Assembly: GCA_037178675.1 (NCBI GenBank) | Contig: JAYMGJ010000021.1 | Span: forward strand, 33,320 to 97,319 | Reading direction: 5' to 3' | Length of the DNA: 64,000 nt | DNA from: Scleroderma bovista | Taxonomy: Eukaryota; Basidiomycota; Agaricomycetes; Boletales; Sclerodermataceae | Shown here: positions 1-10,766 of the stretch, in pieces | Numbering within the stretch: position 1 is the first letter of the stretch | How the letters are laid out: each line of letters begins with the position of its first letter | Position numbers and translations under genes: made by a program | The notes under the pieces: generated by a model | Database searches by the model: none | The model's input: the letters and a program-made list of their open reading frames with translations, nothing else | Told to the model about the DNA's origin: nothing

Positions 1-1442
1 TAAGGAGGCGACAGAAATATTGGAGTGGTGGCGAGATAGGCAACTGAGTGATCCCATGAATACCTTCAAGGTTAAGAGGTGGTTAGAGTCGGATGGGTCG
101 CTACAGGCCACGGTTGCAAACACCAACCACAAGAGTGCGGCAAAGAGAACAGGCAAAAAGCGCAGGGAAGGTAAATATTATCTTATTAAATTTGCAAACA
201 CTCAGAGCCATTGATAGACACGTCAAATGATGAGGACAAAGAGGACACTCAGCCCGCGGTGCTGCCTCATGGAAATGCCATGGGTCCTGCTAAGGATGCG
301 GGGGTGGTGAGGGATAGCCACGGCCAAGAACATATGCAAGGTAAGAATATCTATTCATGCAATGGGATATTGTTGATGTGTTGCAGGGAATGCTGAGAAT
401 GGCCGCGAAAAAAGATCAAAGCGGAAGCATGCTGGAAAAAATATAGAGGGTAGGTTGGATTACTATAGGGATATGTTTTCATAGATTCCAGTTCGGATCT
501 GTACGACGGTGACTCCACAGGGCATCACAGTATTAAAGTGGGCCCCCCAAACACAGCATATTTTATGCCTGCTGGGTCCAGGAATCCTCCAACCGTGGGT
601 ACCGCAGTGTGTGTCAAACCCAAGCCACGGGTAAAGACAAAAGGTGGGAGTGTTCTTTGTTGAAGTCGCACATAGAACTCACCTTATATATAATATTTAT
701 ATGCAGAGAAACAAAAGACCGCTGGAGATCAGATAGTGACCACGGGTGCTTCTGTTGCTCAGCCATTGACAAAGAGCAAAGGTGAGAGTGTTCCTATCAA
801 GTCATACATGCAATTAGGACAATTGATATGATACAATATCCAGGTAAACAAAGTGCAGTAGCAGGAAAGAGTAAACCCGCGGTGGATGTGTCTGCTGCGG
901 ACATACCCCGCTCTGACTCACTGCTTAAGCCCAAAGGTAATGATCTTCGGATGGACTGAATATATCCTGACGCTAATATATGTAATATCTACATGCAGAC
1001 AAACATCAGGGAGTCGCTGATAACAGCACTCACTCCATGCAGGTGACAAGTGCCAGCCCTTCCTCCACTGCGGCTCAACCAAGGTTGAAGACAAAAGGTA
1101 AGAGTGCTTCGTATTGCATCACAAATAAATTTATTCTTACAAATTTGATATATGTCCAGCCCAGCCCTCCGAAGTTGCCAAACGGAGTGGTCCGTCAGTT
1201 CAAGTGCCAGCCGCGGGTCTTTCAAGGGCCGCCATTACACAAGGTATGCATTGTGGCCCCATCAAGCAAATTACTCATAAGGCTCAAAAGAAGATGCAGG
1301 AGATTCATCACTCCAACTCCAACACAAATGCGATGGCGGGGAAAAGAATGTAGTAAGGCGGCAGTCGGTCCGGCCAAAAAGGCTCCCGCCCAGGCTGGAG
1401 GATTATGATGACGCCCGTATACAAAAGAGGCGCCGAACGTAG
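1..1442 (+). CDS. Hypothetical protein, 3' part of a nine-exon gene with serially duplicated exons (5' end outside window)
   Basis: I do not recognise the family. Nine exons can be read: up to 170, 218-340, 387-449, 485-643, 707-781, 844-936, 999-1097, 1160-1243 and 1282-1442. All eight introns have GT..AG ends and all are phase 1, so every internal exon is symmetric. Splicing gives one open frame entering at the window edge (an acidic/basic stretch around EILEWWRDRQ) and ending RLEDYDDARIQKRRRT then TAG at 1440. Exons 4-7 end alike (KTKG, KSKG, KPKG, KTKG), and introns 4-7 are 62-63 nt with similar starts (gtgagagtgttc type), pointing to tandem duplication of an exon-intron cassette. The product is low-complexity, rich in Lys, Pro, Ser and Ala, without visible membrane segments or a signal peptide. 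It converges on the gene at 1992-3402. CCGCGG motifs lie in several exons. A nuclear or DNA-binding role for the basic tail is a guess. Confidence 0.7.
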
Positions 1443-1991
1443 GTTTATTTCATATGTATTGTAAAGTACATACATCAAATATGGGACCACTGGGTGGGTC
1501 AAAACAAGGTGATGATCACAACCGCGGTATGTGTATAATAGCCACAGCATGTATATAGGAGTTGTACGTAAGGCCGCGGTATGGATAATGCCCGGGGTAG
1601 TAACAACCAAGGCGTCTCAGCACAGTGGCATCATGTACCATATCCACAATATGTATGATAGCCGCGGTATTTACAACTATTGACCTCAGCCAAAGGTTTG
1701 AATTATAACTGGGGTGACAGTCGCAAGCACATATGTCTGTAATAGCCGTGGTATATATGAGAGCCGCGGTATATATGATTCACGTGGTACCATGATGTTT
1801 AGAACCATTTAGAACAAAAGGTGTGGATTACAGCCATGGTGACCATCGCTACTGCGGGGACTATCACAAGCACAATGTGTGGATCCAAAATCAATCACTC
1901 CATGGTGCCCATCATACTCACCATGCTAGTGCTTATCCCTGTACAAACTGAATGTTTTTTGTTCAAGATAAAAACAGACAACCAATTGTAA
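1443..1991. repeat. Convergent spacer with degenerate CCGCGGTAT repeats
   Basis: This gap lies between the two convergent stop codons. It holds repeated short units built on CCGCGGTAT at 1522, 1574, 1662 and 1764, plus decayed forms such as gccgtggtatat and tcacgtggtac. They are spaced irregularly and mixed with TA-rich runs. I see no coding frame here that agrees with the neighbours. Confidence 0.6.
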
Positions 1992-3402
1992 TTACAACAT
2001 TGATGGGTGTAAATCTTCTAATTGATCCATGGCAATCTGTGTGCCCTCCATCTCACCCTTATCAATTTGCTCCAACTTATCTATGATGTCAGCATAATGT
2101 GCCCTCAATGCAATGAGCCTCCTCCACTCCCGAGTTTCTTCCACCAACTTGTCCGCTTATTGCATGTACATCGCAATAAGCAGTTTGTCGTAGGAGTTGT
2201 CCAGGCGGGTAATTTTGCCGTCCTTGGGGTGGAAGCGGGCTGCAATCTGTCGCGCTGTGCTTACTATTGATTGTCAATATCAATTTAATAGAGATGTCAA
2301 TGCACTCACATTCATGCCGCAGGCAATTGAATTTACCTTTGTAAATTTCCAGGTCGGCCATCATTCTCAGCAAGTGCCACCATTCCCCTATGATGGTGTC
2401 AGTGTAGGAAACTCCAACCAAGGCCTAACTAACCTTCCATATCCTTGGGACATGTTGCAGGGAATCCGCTCACCGGGCCCGATTCCGCTTCCCTTCCCTT
2501 TCCCTTATCCACTAACCTACGATGTGCAATGGGGCTCGTACCAACTACCCTTGGCAAGGAATTCTCAAAGAATCTTTCCTCTGGGTTAGATCCGCTCTCA
2601 GTTGGCTCACCTGTCCCTGAGAAGAGTGGGGACCCAGCCATCGATGGTGATCCGCGGGGTGACTTTGAAGGGGTGGACTGAACGGACAAAACTGACATTG
2701 GCGATGTCAGTGGTATGTATAATGCTGGCTGTGCAGGTGGAGTCCATCCTTCATTGTCCTTCGACGCGTCAGTATCGGAGGAGTCAGGTGATGTTGCGCG
2801 GATGGGTGTGATCGGCCGGGGTGATGAGTTTCCATCGGAGGTAGGGCTTGGGGACACTTCGGGAAAGGTTTGTGATGGCGGTAGAGGGGGAGGGATCCAT
2901 CCCTGGCTATCCTCTGAGGTGTCGGTGTCGGATGATGAGTCAGACGATGTTTGAGGCATGGGTGTGCTGGCTACATCCCCGCGGTCGGGTGTTGATGTGG
3001 GTGGAAATGCAGGAGGGTCCCACTCAGGACTTGGCAACACCCCTGGTTCAGCCCAGACGTCAGACCTCGCACCCACAGGTGATTCAAGCATGGGGAACGA
3101 ACCTTCATCCACTTCAATAGACATCGGGTCTGCCGCGGGTGGAGGGGGAGGTTCATCGGGTGGACACCACCCAGTGCTATTATCACTTGCTGTAAACATA
3201 AAATGAGTACTGTTAAAGTGTACATGAAGGATACATACATGTTCTGCTCGGAGACCGTCTTTTTGGAGGTGTCCACCCTGGGCTACCAAATAAACCTGCC
3301 CAAAATCAATCTCAAATGCCAAAGACAGTTCCAATATAACAATTTACCAGGGTTGGCTGCTCCATCATCGATAAATCTAACATTCCTAGCTGGTCCGGTC
3401 AT
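1992..3402 (-). CDS. Hypothetical protein with repeated GWxPP modules, five exons
   Basis: The family is not recognised. Reading leftwards, ATG at 3402 opens exon 1 (3402-3348), then exons 3295-3239, 3189-2434, 2387-2337 and 2263 onward. All four introns are GT..AG, 49-73 nt and phase 1, as in the neighbouring gene. The protein starts MTGPARNVRFIDDG and is Pro/Ser/Asp-rich in its large third exon. A module of the form S-D/E-x-S-x-G-W-x-P-P occurs three times in exon 3 (GWCPP, GWIPP, GWTPP), and exon 2 has a further GWTPP, suggesting internal duplication. The C-terminal exons look helical and charged (EWWHLLRMMADLEIYK; RFHPKDGKITRLDNSYDKLL). The frame meets TAA at 2157-2159 but stays open and coding-like (ADKLVEETREWRRLIALRA) to a second stop at 1992. 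So this is either a nonsense mutation or a shorter protein. The gene shares a divergent spacer with the Zn2Cys6-type gene at 4259. Confidence 0.6.
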
Positions 3403-4258
3403 GGTTGGTGGTCGTGTATGAAATAAAGAAGGCTGGCAAGGGCTTGGTGTTCACAGGCCGCGATCATATATGTTCGGGTCAAATGCTTACATAAGATATT
3501 TCCCACCATTAAGACATCTGGAATCTAGGGTGGAATTCGGGTACTATATATCACTCTCAATGGATTGCAATTGTTCTATCTTTTTGTAGAAATGTTTAGG
3601 TATGAACAAGCCTAATTGTAGCGCTGTAGGTCAGTATTTGCTGATAACAATAGACAATGAAACAGGTTTAGCACACCCGCGGTCATTGTTCCGTCACTAG
3701 ACATTGCGGGTATACTTTTCTATGCTTTCCAAGAAAGCAGAGAAATTTCACACATTATATTTGTAGTGGACTTCAGGTGTCCAGCCTACATTTCAACATT
3801 TACCCGACGAAAATGCCTTCTGATTGTGTTTACCTTCCGCGGCTATTTTATCCAATAAGGGTTAGTGTGAATAATGTCGCTTGCACTAGCTATGCAATCA
3901 CAATATGCAATCACAATTGTACAAGCATTGCTGTGTGTGGTCTATTTGATACTAATACTGCACCCATTATACTGTTAAATCTAAAATACTGTATGTTACC
4001 ACGGTGGGTTCCCTTCAAAAATCCTATGAGACCTTCAATTCCATTTATACCTCGGTGATTAAATTTACACGTTGATGTTGGTGCCTGACTAGCTAAACGG
4101 AGATTATTAGCACGTGGCTTGGCGCCTGATGACGTACCAATGGTCAGTCTGGGTGTGTGACATCTGCTGACCTAATCATAATAAATGTTCAACATACCGC
4201 GCGGCTTCCACACCGCAAACTTGTTTTCCTCTCTCACTCATCTCACTCCTACAAAACT
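3403..4258. other. Divergent intergenic region, no gene seen
   Basis: This 0.85-kb AT-rich spacer separates two divergent start codons and probably holds both promoters. CCGCGG occurs at 3677 and 3837. A pyrimidine-rich stretch (4224-4255, ctctctcactcatctcactcc type) sits directly before the ATG of the plus-strand gene, as is common for fungal transcription starts. No convincing ORF or RNA gene was found. Confidence 0.5.
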
Positions 4259-6877
4259 ATGTCCACCCAACAATCCGAAATCCAAGTCCCATCCCCATCC
4301 AACGTTCCCGAAGACTTCGGAACACCCATGACCCCTGGAGAAGTTATCGCGGATGCCACCAGCATTATTACCGGCAGAGTAGCAGCTATTAAGAAAACGA
4401 AGGATACTGCGTCATGGCTGGAGGTCCATCGCGATGTCTGGGCCCAACTGGTGAGTCCAATATTCAACATAGTTCAATGCCACTAACAACCGTCAGAACC
4501 GCGTCAGAGAGGTGGTGGGGAACTTACCCCGCGGTTTCAGCATTCCCCCCATGCTCATGGCCCTTGATCGCGACCTGGAAGATCCATCCGAGGGTATTAC
4601 AACATGGCCAAAGTGGCCCCAAATGCTCCAATCCCCTGCAGACAGTGTCTCCGACTATCCGTGGTGCAACCGCGGTGAAAATATTCCGGAACCGAGCAAC
4701 GAAGGCAGGGTGGATGGTGAGCAGGCAGAGATGCAGAGGGTTGATAAGGGAAAGCAAAGGGCATATGAGGTGAGTAGCTATGAGGTCAGCCCATCCGAGC
4801 CAGTTGGTGCAGAGGATGCAAGAAGTCGTCGCCGTGGACGTGAGCAGACTCGGGGACGTAGCCAATCCCGTCTCCCTCGTAAACGCGTCAAGTCCGCCCC
4901 CATTGTCGACAGCGATGACGAAGACACTGCGAAGCCTACCCACCGCGGTGTAACCAAGACCTACAACCTTCACCATCCCCCTCCCGACTTCCCAATCCTT
5001 CCCGCCGCCGATCGATGTGACCACTGCGCCCGTCGGATGTTACCCTGTGCCAGGAAGGAGGATCGTGCATGCTTCCAATGCAACAAGGGGAAGCATGGGT
5101 GCAGCTTGTCACTCAAGCGCGTCAGGTCGCAATCGCAGTCCCGTGCACCAGCTACACGGACAAGCCAACCCGACCCCGCCCCATCACCAGCACTTACTGC
5201 TGCCCCAACCCGTACCAACCCTCCCCGTTCCGCTCGCAAACGCAAAGCCAAAAGTCCCGCGCCCATGGATGTCCCCTCTCCACGTCCAGCAGCCACAGCT
5301 GGACCTTCCACACTTGGCCCATCAAGGGGCAGATGTGAAAGTAGGTTAAATATTTCCTTTGCTCCGTTCTGCTGAAAATCTAAACAGAATTTGATGGAGT
5401 GCTGATAGTGCAACTGCAATGGCTTTCAAAATCAAGTGACCGCGGTACAAGCACCGAACACAGCGAACATACGACCACGGCGACGACTACAAGCGCCTGC
5501 AGCGAATGTTCGGACTTGAAGGAGAAGCTGGGCGATGTGACATGTAGGCTGGAGGCGCAAGAGGTTCAAATGGACACTCTTCGCCAGCTCATGGAGAGTC
5601 TGAGGTCAGGTACGCTGATTGTCCATCCAGAACTGCCCCCTCCCCCTTCCATGCAGACTTCCACCCCACTTGGAAGTCCTGCATCGATTTTCCGTGCGCC
5701 CTCGCCTGCTGCATGCTCCCCCGACGTCCCTCCTGCAGACCATGGACCGGATCCCACACCGCCTGCGGTTGCAAGCATGGAATCGCCCCCACAGCCGCCT
5801 GCATCATCTTTGCCTGATGTGTCCACCACCATCGCGATCCATGTGGGATCCATTGCCCCCGACCTCTTGAACACTCTCTGGGGTCCAACTGCGGTAGAAG
5901 ACAGACATCTGCCTCGGTCTCCCAGCCCTGCTGGCAATGACCATGTGCCTCCATCACGCCCCCCTCCCTTCATCATCTCCTGTCAAGACCATGTCCAACT
6001 CCGGACTCTTATCCGGTTACTCCGGTCGCATCGCAGCACTACAGCTCAACTCCGGACCTCTGCTCATCACTCCGGTCCCGGACGCGCACATACTCTTCCG
6101 CTAAGTGCGACCCTTTGCATTAATCCCTATCCAGTCGTTACTTCACTCCTCCGTCAACCCTGTAGTACCGTGAGTTCTCCGTGCTCTGTTTATATCCTCT
6201 ACCTTGTAGTATTTTCTCCGGACCTTACTTATTTTCATCGGACCTGACCTAGTCCCAACTCCAGTTATTCCTTGTCCGCCCTTTGGGCTGTTTACTTGTC
6301 ACCGTAAATACTCGACCCTAGTTCTCCGTAGTATAAGTACCCTGTACTCCGTCCTGTATACCTCAGTCTGAAATCAACATAAGTCACTACTCCTGTTCTC
6401 GTCCATCTCCGTCTCCGTCTCCGTCTCCTTCCCTTGACCGGAACCTACGCAAGGGGTCAATGCTCGTTGTCCTTAGTCGTTGAACCCAATCGGTCACCAA
6501 CTCCGGCCGGACTAATCTCTTGTCCAGCATCTGCCCTCCTCCTTCGTCCGCTCTCGTCCGGACTTGACCGGACCTTTTACCGGAGTAGACCCGGACTTGA
6601 CATCTCCACAAACGATGCAATGGCTGTGGATGAAGCCAGGGATTCTGTCCCCACCACCGCGGTAAGTCCTATTGATTCACCCATGGTTCGCTACTTACAT
6701 CCCCTGTAGTCTCCCAACGTTACAGAAGGTGATGGAATGCCTCTGGATCCCCAAGCGATTCCTCCCCCCATCATCATCATAAGTCCCGCCAATGTCCCCG
6801 ATAACTCAGTTCCCGCACCCGCGGTTTCAGATGAGGGATGTGTAGGCGCTGTGGAAGGGAATAAAATGGACATTTAA
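4259..6877 (+). pseudogene. Zn2Cys6-cluster and coiled-coil protein gene, interrupted by a solo LTR
   Basis: Exons are 4259-4450, 4497-5340, 5388-5980 continuing at 6608-6661, and 6710-6877 (stop TAA). The 46-48 nt introns are GT..AG. Exon 2 encodes a basic Arg/Ser-rich region, an acidic patch (VDSDDEDTAK), then six cysteines spaced C-x2-C-x6-C-x7-C-x2-C-x6-C (about 5017-5110). This is the spacing of the GAL4-type Zn2Cys6 cluster, here mid-protein rather than N-terminal. Exon 3 has a probable coiled coil (DLKEKLGDVTCRLEAQEVQM) followed by a Pro-rich tail. A 622-bp LTR with a TCTCC duplication sits inside exon 3. Removing it with one duplicate copy rejoins the frame exactly (FIIS to TNDAMAV), so the coding sequence was intact when hit. 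As it stands the LTR adds stops, so only a truncated product is likely. Family membership is inferred from Cys spacing only. The gene may be a transposon-associated protein rather than a true transcription factor. Confidence 0.65.
5981..6602 (+). mobile_element. Solo LTR (Gypsy-type) with 5-bp TSD in exon 3
   Basis: The element begins TGTCAAGACC and ends CCGGACTTGACA, giving the TG..CA ends and short inverted termini (TGTCAAG/CTTGACA) of an LTR. It is flanked by TCTCC at 5976-5980 and 6603-6607. The first half closely matches the Gypsy-C LTR read from 15171 on the minus strand, while the second half differs, so it is a related subfamily. A TATA-like gtataagtacc lies near 6334. With no internal region next to it, it is a solo LTR left by LTR-LTR recombination. 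Confidence 0.85.
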
Positions 6878-7380
6878 TATTTTTTTTATCTCCATTCATA
6901 CATTGTTTTTGCACAGACTATTTGCTTTATTCATACATCTTTGTACTTTCTTTTTTACAACATTTCTTTTTGCCACCAGACATTGTTTTTTCGGTTCACA
7001 TGTATTAAATTCTTTTTTGTCCTTTACTTTATGAATGCAATTTGTTTGTTTCACCCAAAAAATATTCTACCCCCGATTGTGCACAGATGCTGTTAATTAG
7101 CAGCCCTGGTATGCCAACTGAGTCCTGCCCACTTATCACCAGGGGTCCAGTAATTTGTTGTAAATAATTTCATTTGAATGGTACATTTCACTGAATTGTG
7201 TGTGGTACTATCTACCCTGCATGAGCTGTCACCACCGTGGATTGTGCCACTTTTGTGGTGTCATTCTACTACCCAACAGTAGCTACCGCGGTTGCATCGG
7301 TGTACTGCATAACCCATCTATGACCCCAATAATGCAATCAAATTATATTTTCCATTTCATGTTAATATATGCCTCCCATG
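6878..7380. other. AT-rich 3' flank, no gene seen
   Basis: T-rich DNA downstream of the Zn2Cys6-type gene. There are runs of T at 6881-6970, and one CCGCGG at 7286. It probably contains the 3' UTR and poly(A) region. No ORF is supported. Confidence 0.4.
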
Positions 7381-8650
7381 GTGGTCACTGCGGTTGATAC
7401 TTTTGTTCCGGTGGAAATGTTGCCGCGGTTAATACTTTTCCACTTGATACTATGTCACCATTCATAGTCCTTGAATAATTACCATGCACAGAGCAATCCA
7501 ACAACCCTAGTGTTAGTTTTTATTTAATACTTCCTTTATATAGGATAAACCTATATACCAGTCATCATTTAATATACCTGCGGTCACTATGTATTTTTGT
7601 TCCCACAGTAATAGGTGTGTTACTGACATCAAATACCAATAAGTCACCTATATGCTGCAGCATGTCCTCTTTCCAAACATTGGTTCCATCCTGTTTCATA
7701 CGCTAGTGGTCCCTAAACCTAACCCCCGGTAGTTGAATTAATCCCACGGCAGTTTCCATTACCTATTGTAATTACATCCCCGCAGCAGTTCCCCTTACCT
7801 ATTGTAGTTATTACACCCCCCGTGGTAGTCACACTTCACCTGCGGTAGTGACTGCTTATTTGAAATAGCTATTACCATGGTGCCATTAGCATAGTGGTGT
7901 CCCTTGTGTTGGACTGATTTGAACATGCTCACCTATATACCTATATTATAAAATCATGGGTCATACCTACTGTGCCATTATTATAACTGACCATGGTTCT
8001 AGCATAGTCCTGTTCTGTGTTGTACTGATTAGCCGATTTTTATTCTGGTGTGGTTGTATGCATCAGCCTAAGGAGGTGCATGTGGTTTACATTATCACAC
8101 AATATGGAATTATACCTGCCTGCAATCATTACACATACCAAGGGTAGTGACAACCAACCCGCGGTAGTAACGAGCAAGCCGCGGTAGTGATGACCAAGCC
8201 GCGGTAGTGATGACCAAGCCACGGTAGTGATGACCAACCCCTCGTAGTGATTACCAACCTAGTGATTATTAACCCGCGGTAGTGATTACCAACCCGCGGT
8301 AGTGACCCATACCCTGTGGATGTGATGACCAACCCCTCATAGTGATTACCAACCTAGTGATTATTAACCCGCGGTAGTGATTACAAACCCGCGGTAGTGA
8401 CCCATACCCCGTGGTAGTGATAACCAACCCCTCAGTGATTACCAATGTAGTGATTATTAACCAGCGGTAGTGATTACCAACCCGCGGTAGTGATGACCAA
8501 CCCCTCATAGTGATTACCAACCTAGTGATTATTAACCGCGGTAGTGATTACCACCCCGTGGTAGTGACACTTTACCCGTGGTAGGAACACCCCTGATTAT
8601 TGACAATAATCCCGGGGTAATTACCGCGGTGCCATTTGTGTATTGGTGCC
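7381..8650. repeat. CCGCGGTAGTGA minisatellite and flanking degenerate repeats
   Basis: From about 8140 to 8600 the sequence is a tandem array of units like ccgcggtagtgattaccaac, 17-25 bp long, with variants (cctagtgattatt, ccctcatagtgatt) arranged in a higher-order repeat. About ten exact CCGCGG sites fall here. The 7381-8130 part carries looser copies (tgccgcggtt, tgcggtagtg, cgtggtagtc). A longer repeat (gtgccattag...ctcacctatata) occurs near 7879-7945 and again near 8629-8695. ORFs across the array are a by-product of the repeat. Confidence 0.8.
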
Positions 8651-8929
8651 CCCTGCTACTCTGATTTGGTTTAGCTCACCTATACACCTACATGATAATA
8701 CAATATGGGCTTGTCCAATGACATGAATGAAAGGCAGGCCTGGGCCCACCCGAATGATATAGTGAGCACAAATTATGTGCTCCCATTAATTTCCATGACA
8801 ATATTTAATTTGACCCATTCACCCTCCCCTTAATTGACAATCTAGCCCACCCATATTACATTGTGATAATATCTAAGTAGGTAGCCCATCCGTGGCAATC
8901 GATAACAAATTATTCCTGGGCTACCATCC
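8651..8929. other. Spacer, no feature recognised
   Basis: AT-rich DNA between the minisatellite and the first LTR fragment. I see neither coding frames nor clear repeats. Confidence 0.4.
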
Positions 8930-8959
8930 GCTGGTCCGTGACACTCGGCTGATTTTCAC

Positions 8960-9257
8960 CTTCGGGTGGCCATGTAAGACGGCCTAAGTAGGTGCATGGG
9001 GTCCTGCTACTCCAACTCACCTGTTGGGTGGAGTGCACAACCTGAGATGGTAGCGGTAGCTGGTCAAGAGCTGTTATATTATATAAGCGATGTCTGCTGT
9101 TTATATACAACAAATAGTGTGACATGTGACTGTGACACGTGACATGTGACATGTAACATCTACTCTAAAGAGGACTATTACTAAGTCTACACTAATATGG
9201 GTTGCAGTCTTGTGCGCACTTCATCGACAGTTTACGCCAGGTGCACGTGCGACTTCA
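8960..9257 (-). mobile_element. Copia LTR fragment, reverse orientation
   Basis: Read on the minus strand this matches the LTRs of the Copia element at 15574 and 32914: start near 9257 (gttgaagtcgcacgtgcacc), the central gcacaagactgcaacc and tagagtagatgttacatg blocks, the TATA region (tgtatataaacag), and the tail ccaacaggtgagttggagtagca. The far end is diverged and I cannot place it exactly, and no target duplication is visible. It abuts another LTR at 9265-9735. Confidence 0.75.
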
Positions 9258-9264
9258 ACCGCTA

Positions 9265-9735
9265 CAGGGGACAGCACTAAAGGCTGGCCGTGTGTGAACG
9301 TGAAAGGTTTGAAACAAAGCTCCTTAACCCTGGAGTCCGGGTATAGTTTCCCTTTATAAGGCTGGGGAACAGCGCGTGGTAGACAAGTAGTAGATGGGTA
9401 GATTCGAGCTCTAGTGAGACAACCCTTAGAGCAAAGACCCAAAGATAGCTCAAATGGAGAGCCTCTGGGTGCTGGATTGCAACGGTATATATACTATACT
9501 ACACGTGTCCTGTGCGAGGCTATCCATGAGGCTGTATGCTGTACAAGGCAGTGAACACAGCTGCCACCCTGTGGTAAGGCTATGCTAATGACATCAAGGG
9601 ATACAGCATGTACAGCACGAGGCTGTAGTCTAGACAGACCTACAGATAAGATGCACTAGATAAGATACTACAGTATGATAAGATAAGATGTCATCTAATC
9701 GCAGATTAGATAAGATAAAAAGTTAGACTGTTACA
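9265..9735 (-). mobile_element. LTR of a TGTAACA-type family, truncating Gypsy-C pol
   Basis: Read from 9735 on the minus strand it begins TGTAACAGTC and shares the blocks aactttttatcttatc, ctaatctgcgattagat, a TATA box (tatatatac near 9488) and ctctgggtgctggattgc with the insertion at 57578-57970. The Gypsy-C reverse transcriptase frame ends exactly at its edge (KKDQY). The other end near 9265 is uncertain and adjoins the Copia LTR fragment. No Gypsy-C sequence resumes on the far side. Confidence 0.6.
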
Positions 9736-10766
9736 TACTGATCCTTCTTTGATATTTTGTTGAGTCCTCGGTAGTCGACACAAAGTCGGAGAGAGCCGTC
9801 CTTCTTCTTTATGAAGAGGACAGGGGCTGCATGGCAGGATGGATGAAACCAAAGTGAAGGTTTTCATTGATGAATGCCCGAAGGGTTTCGAGCTTGATGG
9901 GGGAGAGAGAGTAGAGTCTTCTGGGTGGCAATGGCACTCCTTCTTCCAGTTCTATCTTAAGGTCGTATTCCCGATGAGGCGCGAGTACCAATGCTTTCGC
10001 CTTGCTAAAGACGTTGGCAAAGTTGTGGTATGCCTCGGGGACAGAGGAGAGGTTGGGAGCAGTGTCAACTGACGCAGTGCGAAAGCTACCGTCAGGTTTC
10101 AGCTGAATAGAGAACTGTTGAGAGCCATCAAGCTGACAAGCCTTCAGAAAGGCTGCAGTGTTGATGAGAGCGATAGGAGGTGCCCAAAGAACAGGAGCCT
10201 GAGGTGAGTTGGTCGGGGAAGGAGACGAGACTGATGTAGCGTCAAGTCTCAGCATGCTTGGTGAGGGCGCTACAGGGTTGGGGAGTGAGCTCAGGGTTGG
10301 CACTTGCTGCATGGATGTTCTTAACTCGATACTGCTCAGTACCCAGTCAATCGATGGATTGTATCAGGTGAGCCAGTTATGTCTGAGAACGATCTTACAG
10401 TCAGAGTCCAATGGGGTGACATAAAATGTCATCGGGGTGACGTTGCCAGAGGGAAATCGGATGGGTAGATCTGTTGCTTCGGTGATTATGGTGGTGGTGG
10501 TACCGTCGAATAGACGGAGAACGATTGGGGATACCAAGTAGCGTGAAAGAGTGTTCATATTGGCAAATGACGGATCTACAAAACAGTGGGTAGAACCTGA
10601 ATCTACTAATGCAGGAAAGGAAGGCATAGTATGGTCAATGATTGTTACTGAGGGTCAGAGAGAATTCGGATTGGAAAGAGCAGCTGCGTTGAGTTGGGCC
10701 TCCATAGGTGCACAGTCAGGAACAACGCAACTCCCACTCTGTGTGGAGTCTTGGGAGTTGCTATCT
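9736..10766 (-). pseudogene. Gypsy-C pol fragment: protease and start of reverse transcriptase
   Basis: The frame entered by -1 slippage from gag runs leftwards: an Asn/Ser/Gln linker, an aspartic protease with intact LVDSGSTHCFVD (about 10600), HNWLT, a Pro/Ser-rich spacer, then the start of the RT ([33 protein letters not shown]). It is cut at 9735 by an LTR before the RT catalytic motif, so it cannot encode an active polymerase. Two in-frame UGA codons lie at 10364-10366 and 10655-10657. At the first, the homologous Gypsy-B protein has Arg (LTRYNPLIDW), so CGA-to-TGA decay is likely. Confidence 0.8.

Noticed and set aside
8040..8520. Repetitive ORFs (HYRGLVITT-like) on the minus strand of the minisatellite
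   Set aside because: A by-product of the 17-25 bp repeat having few stops. There is no independent coding evidence.
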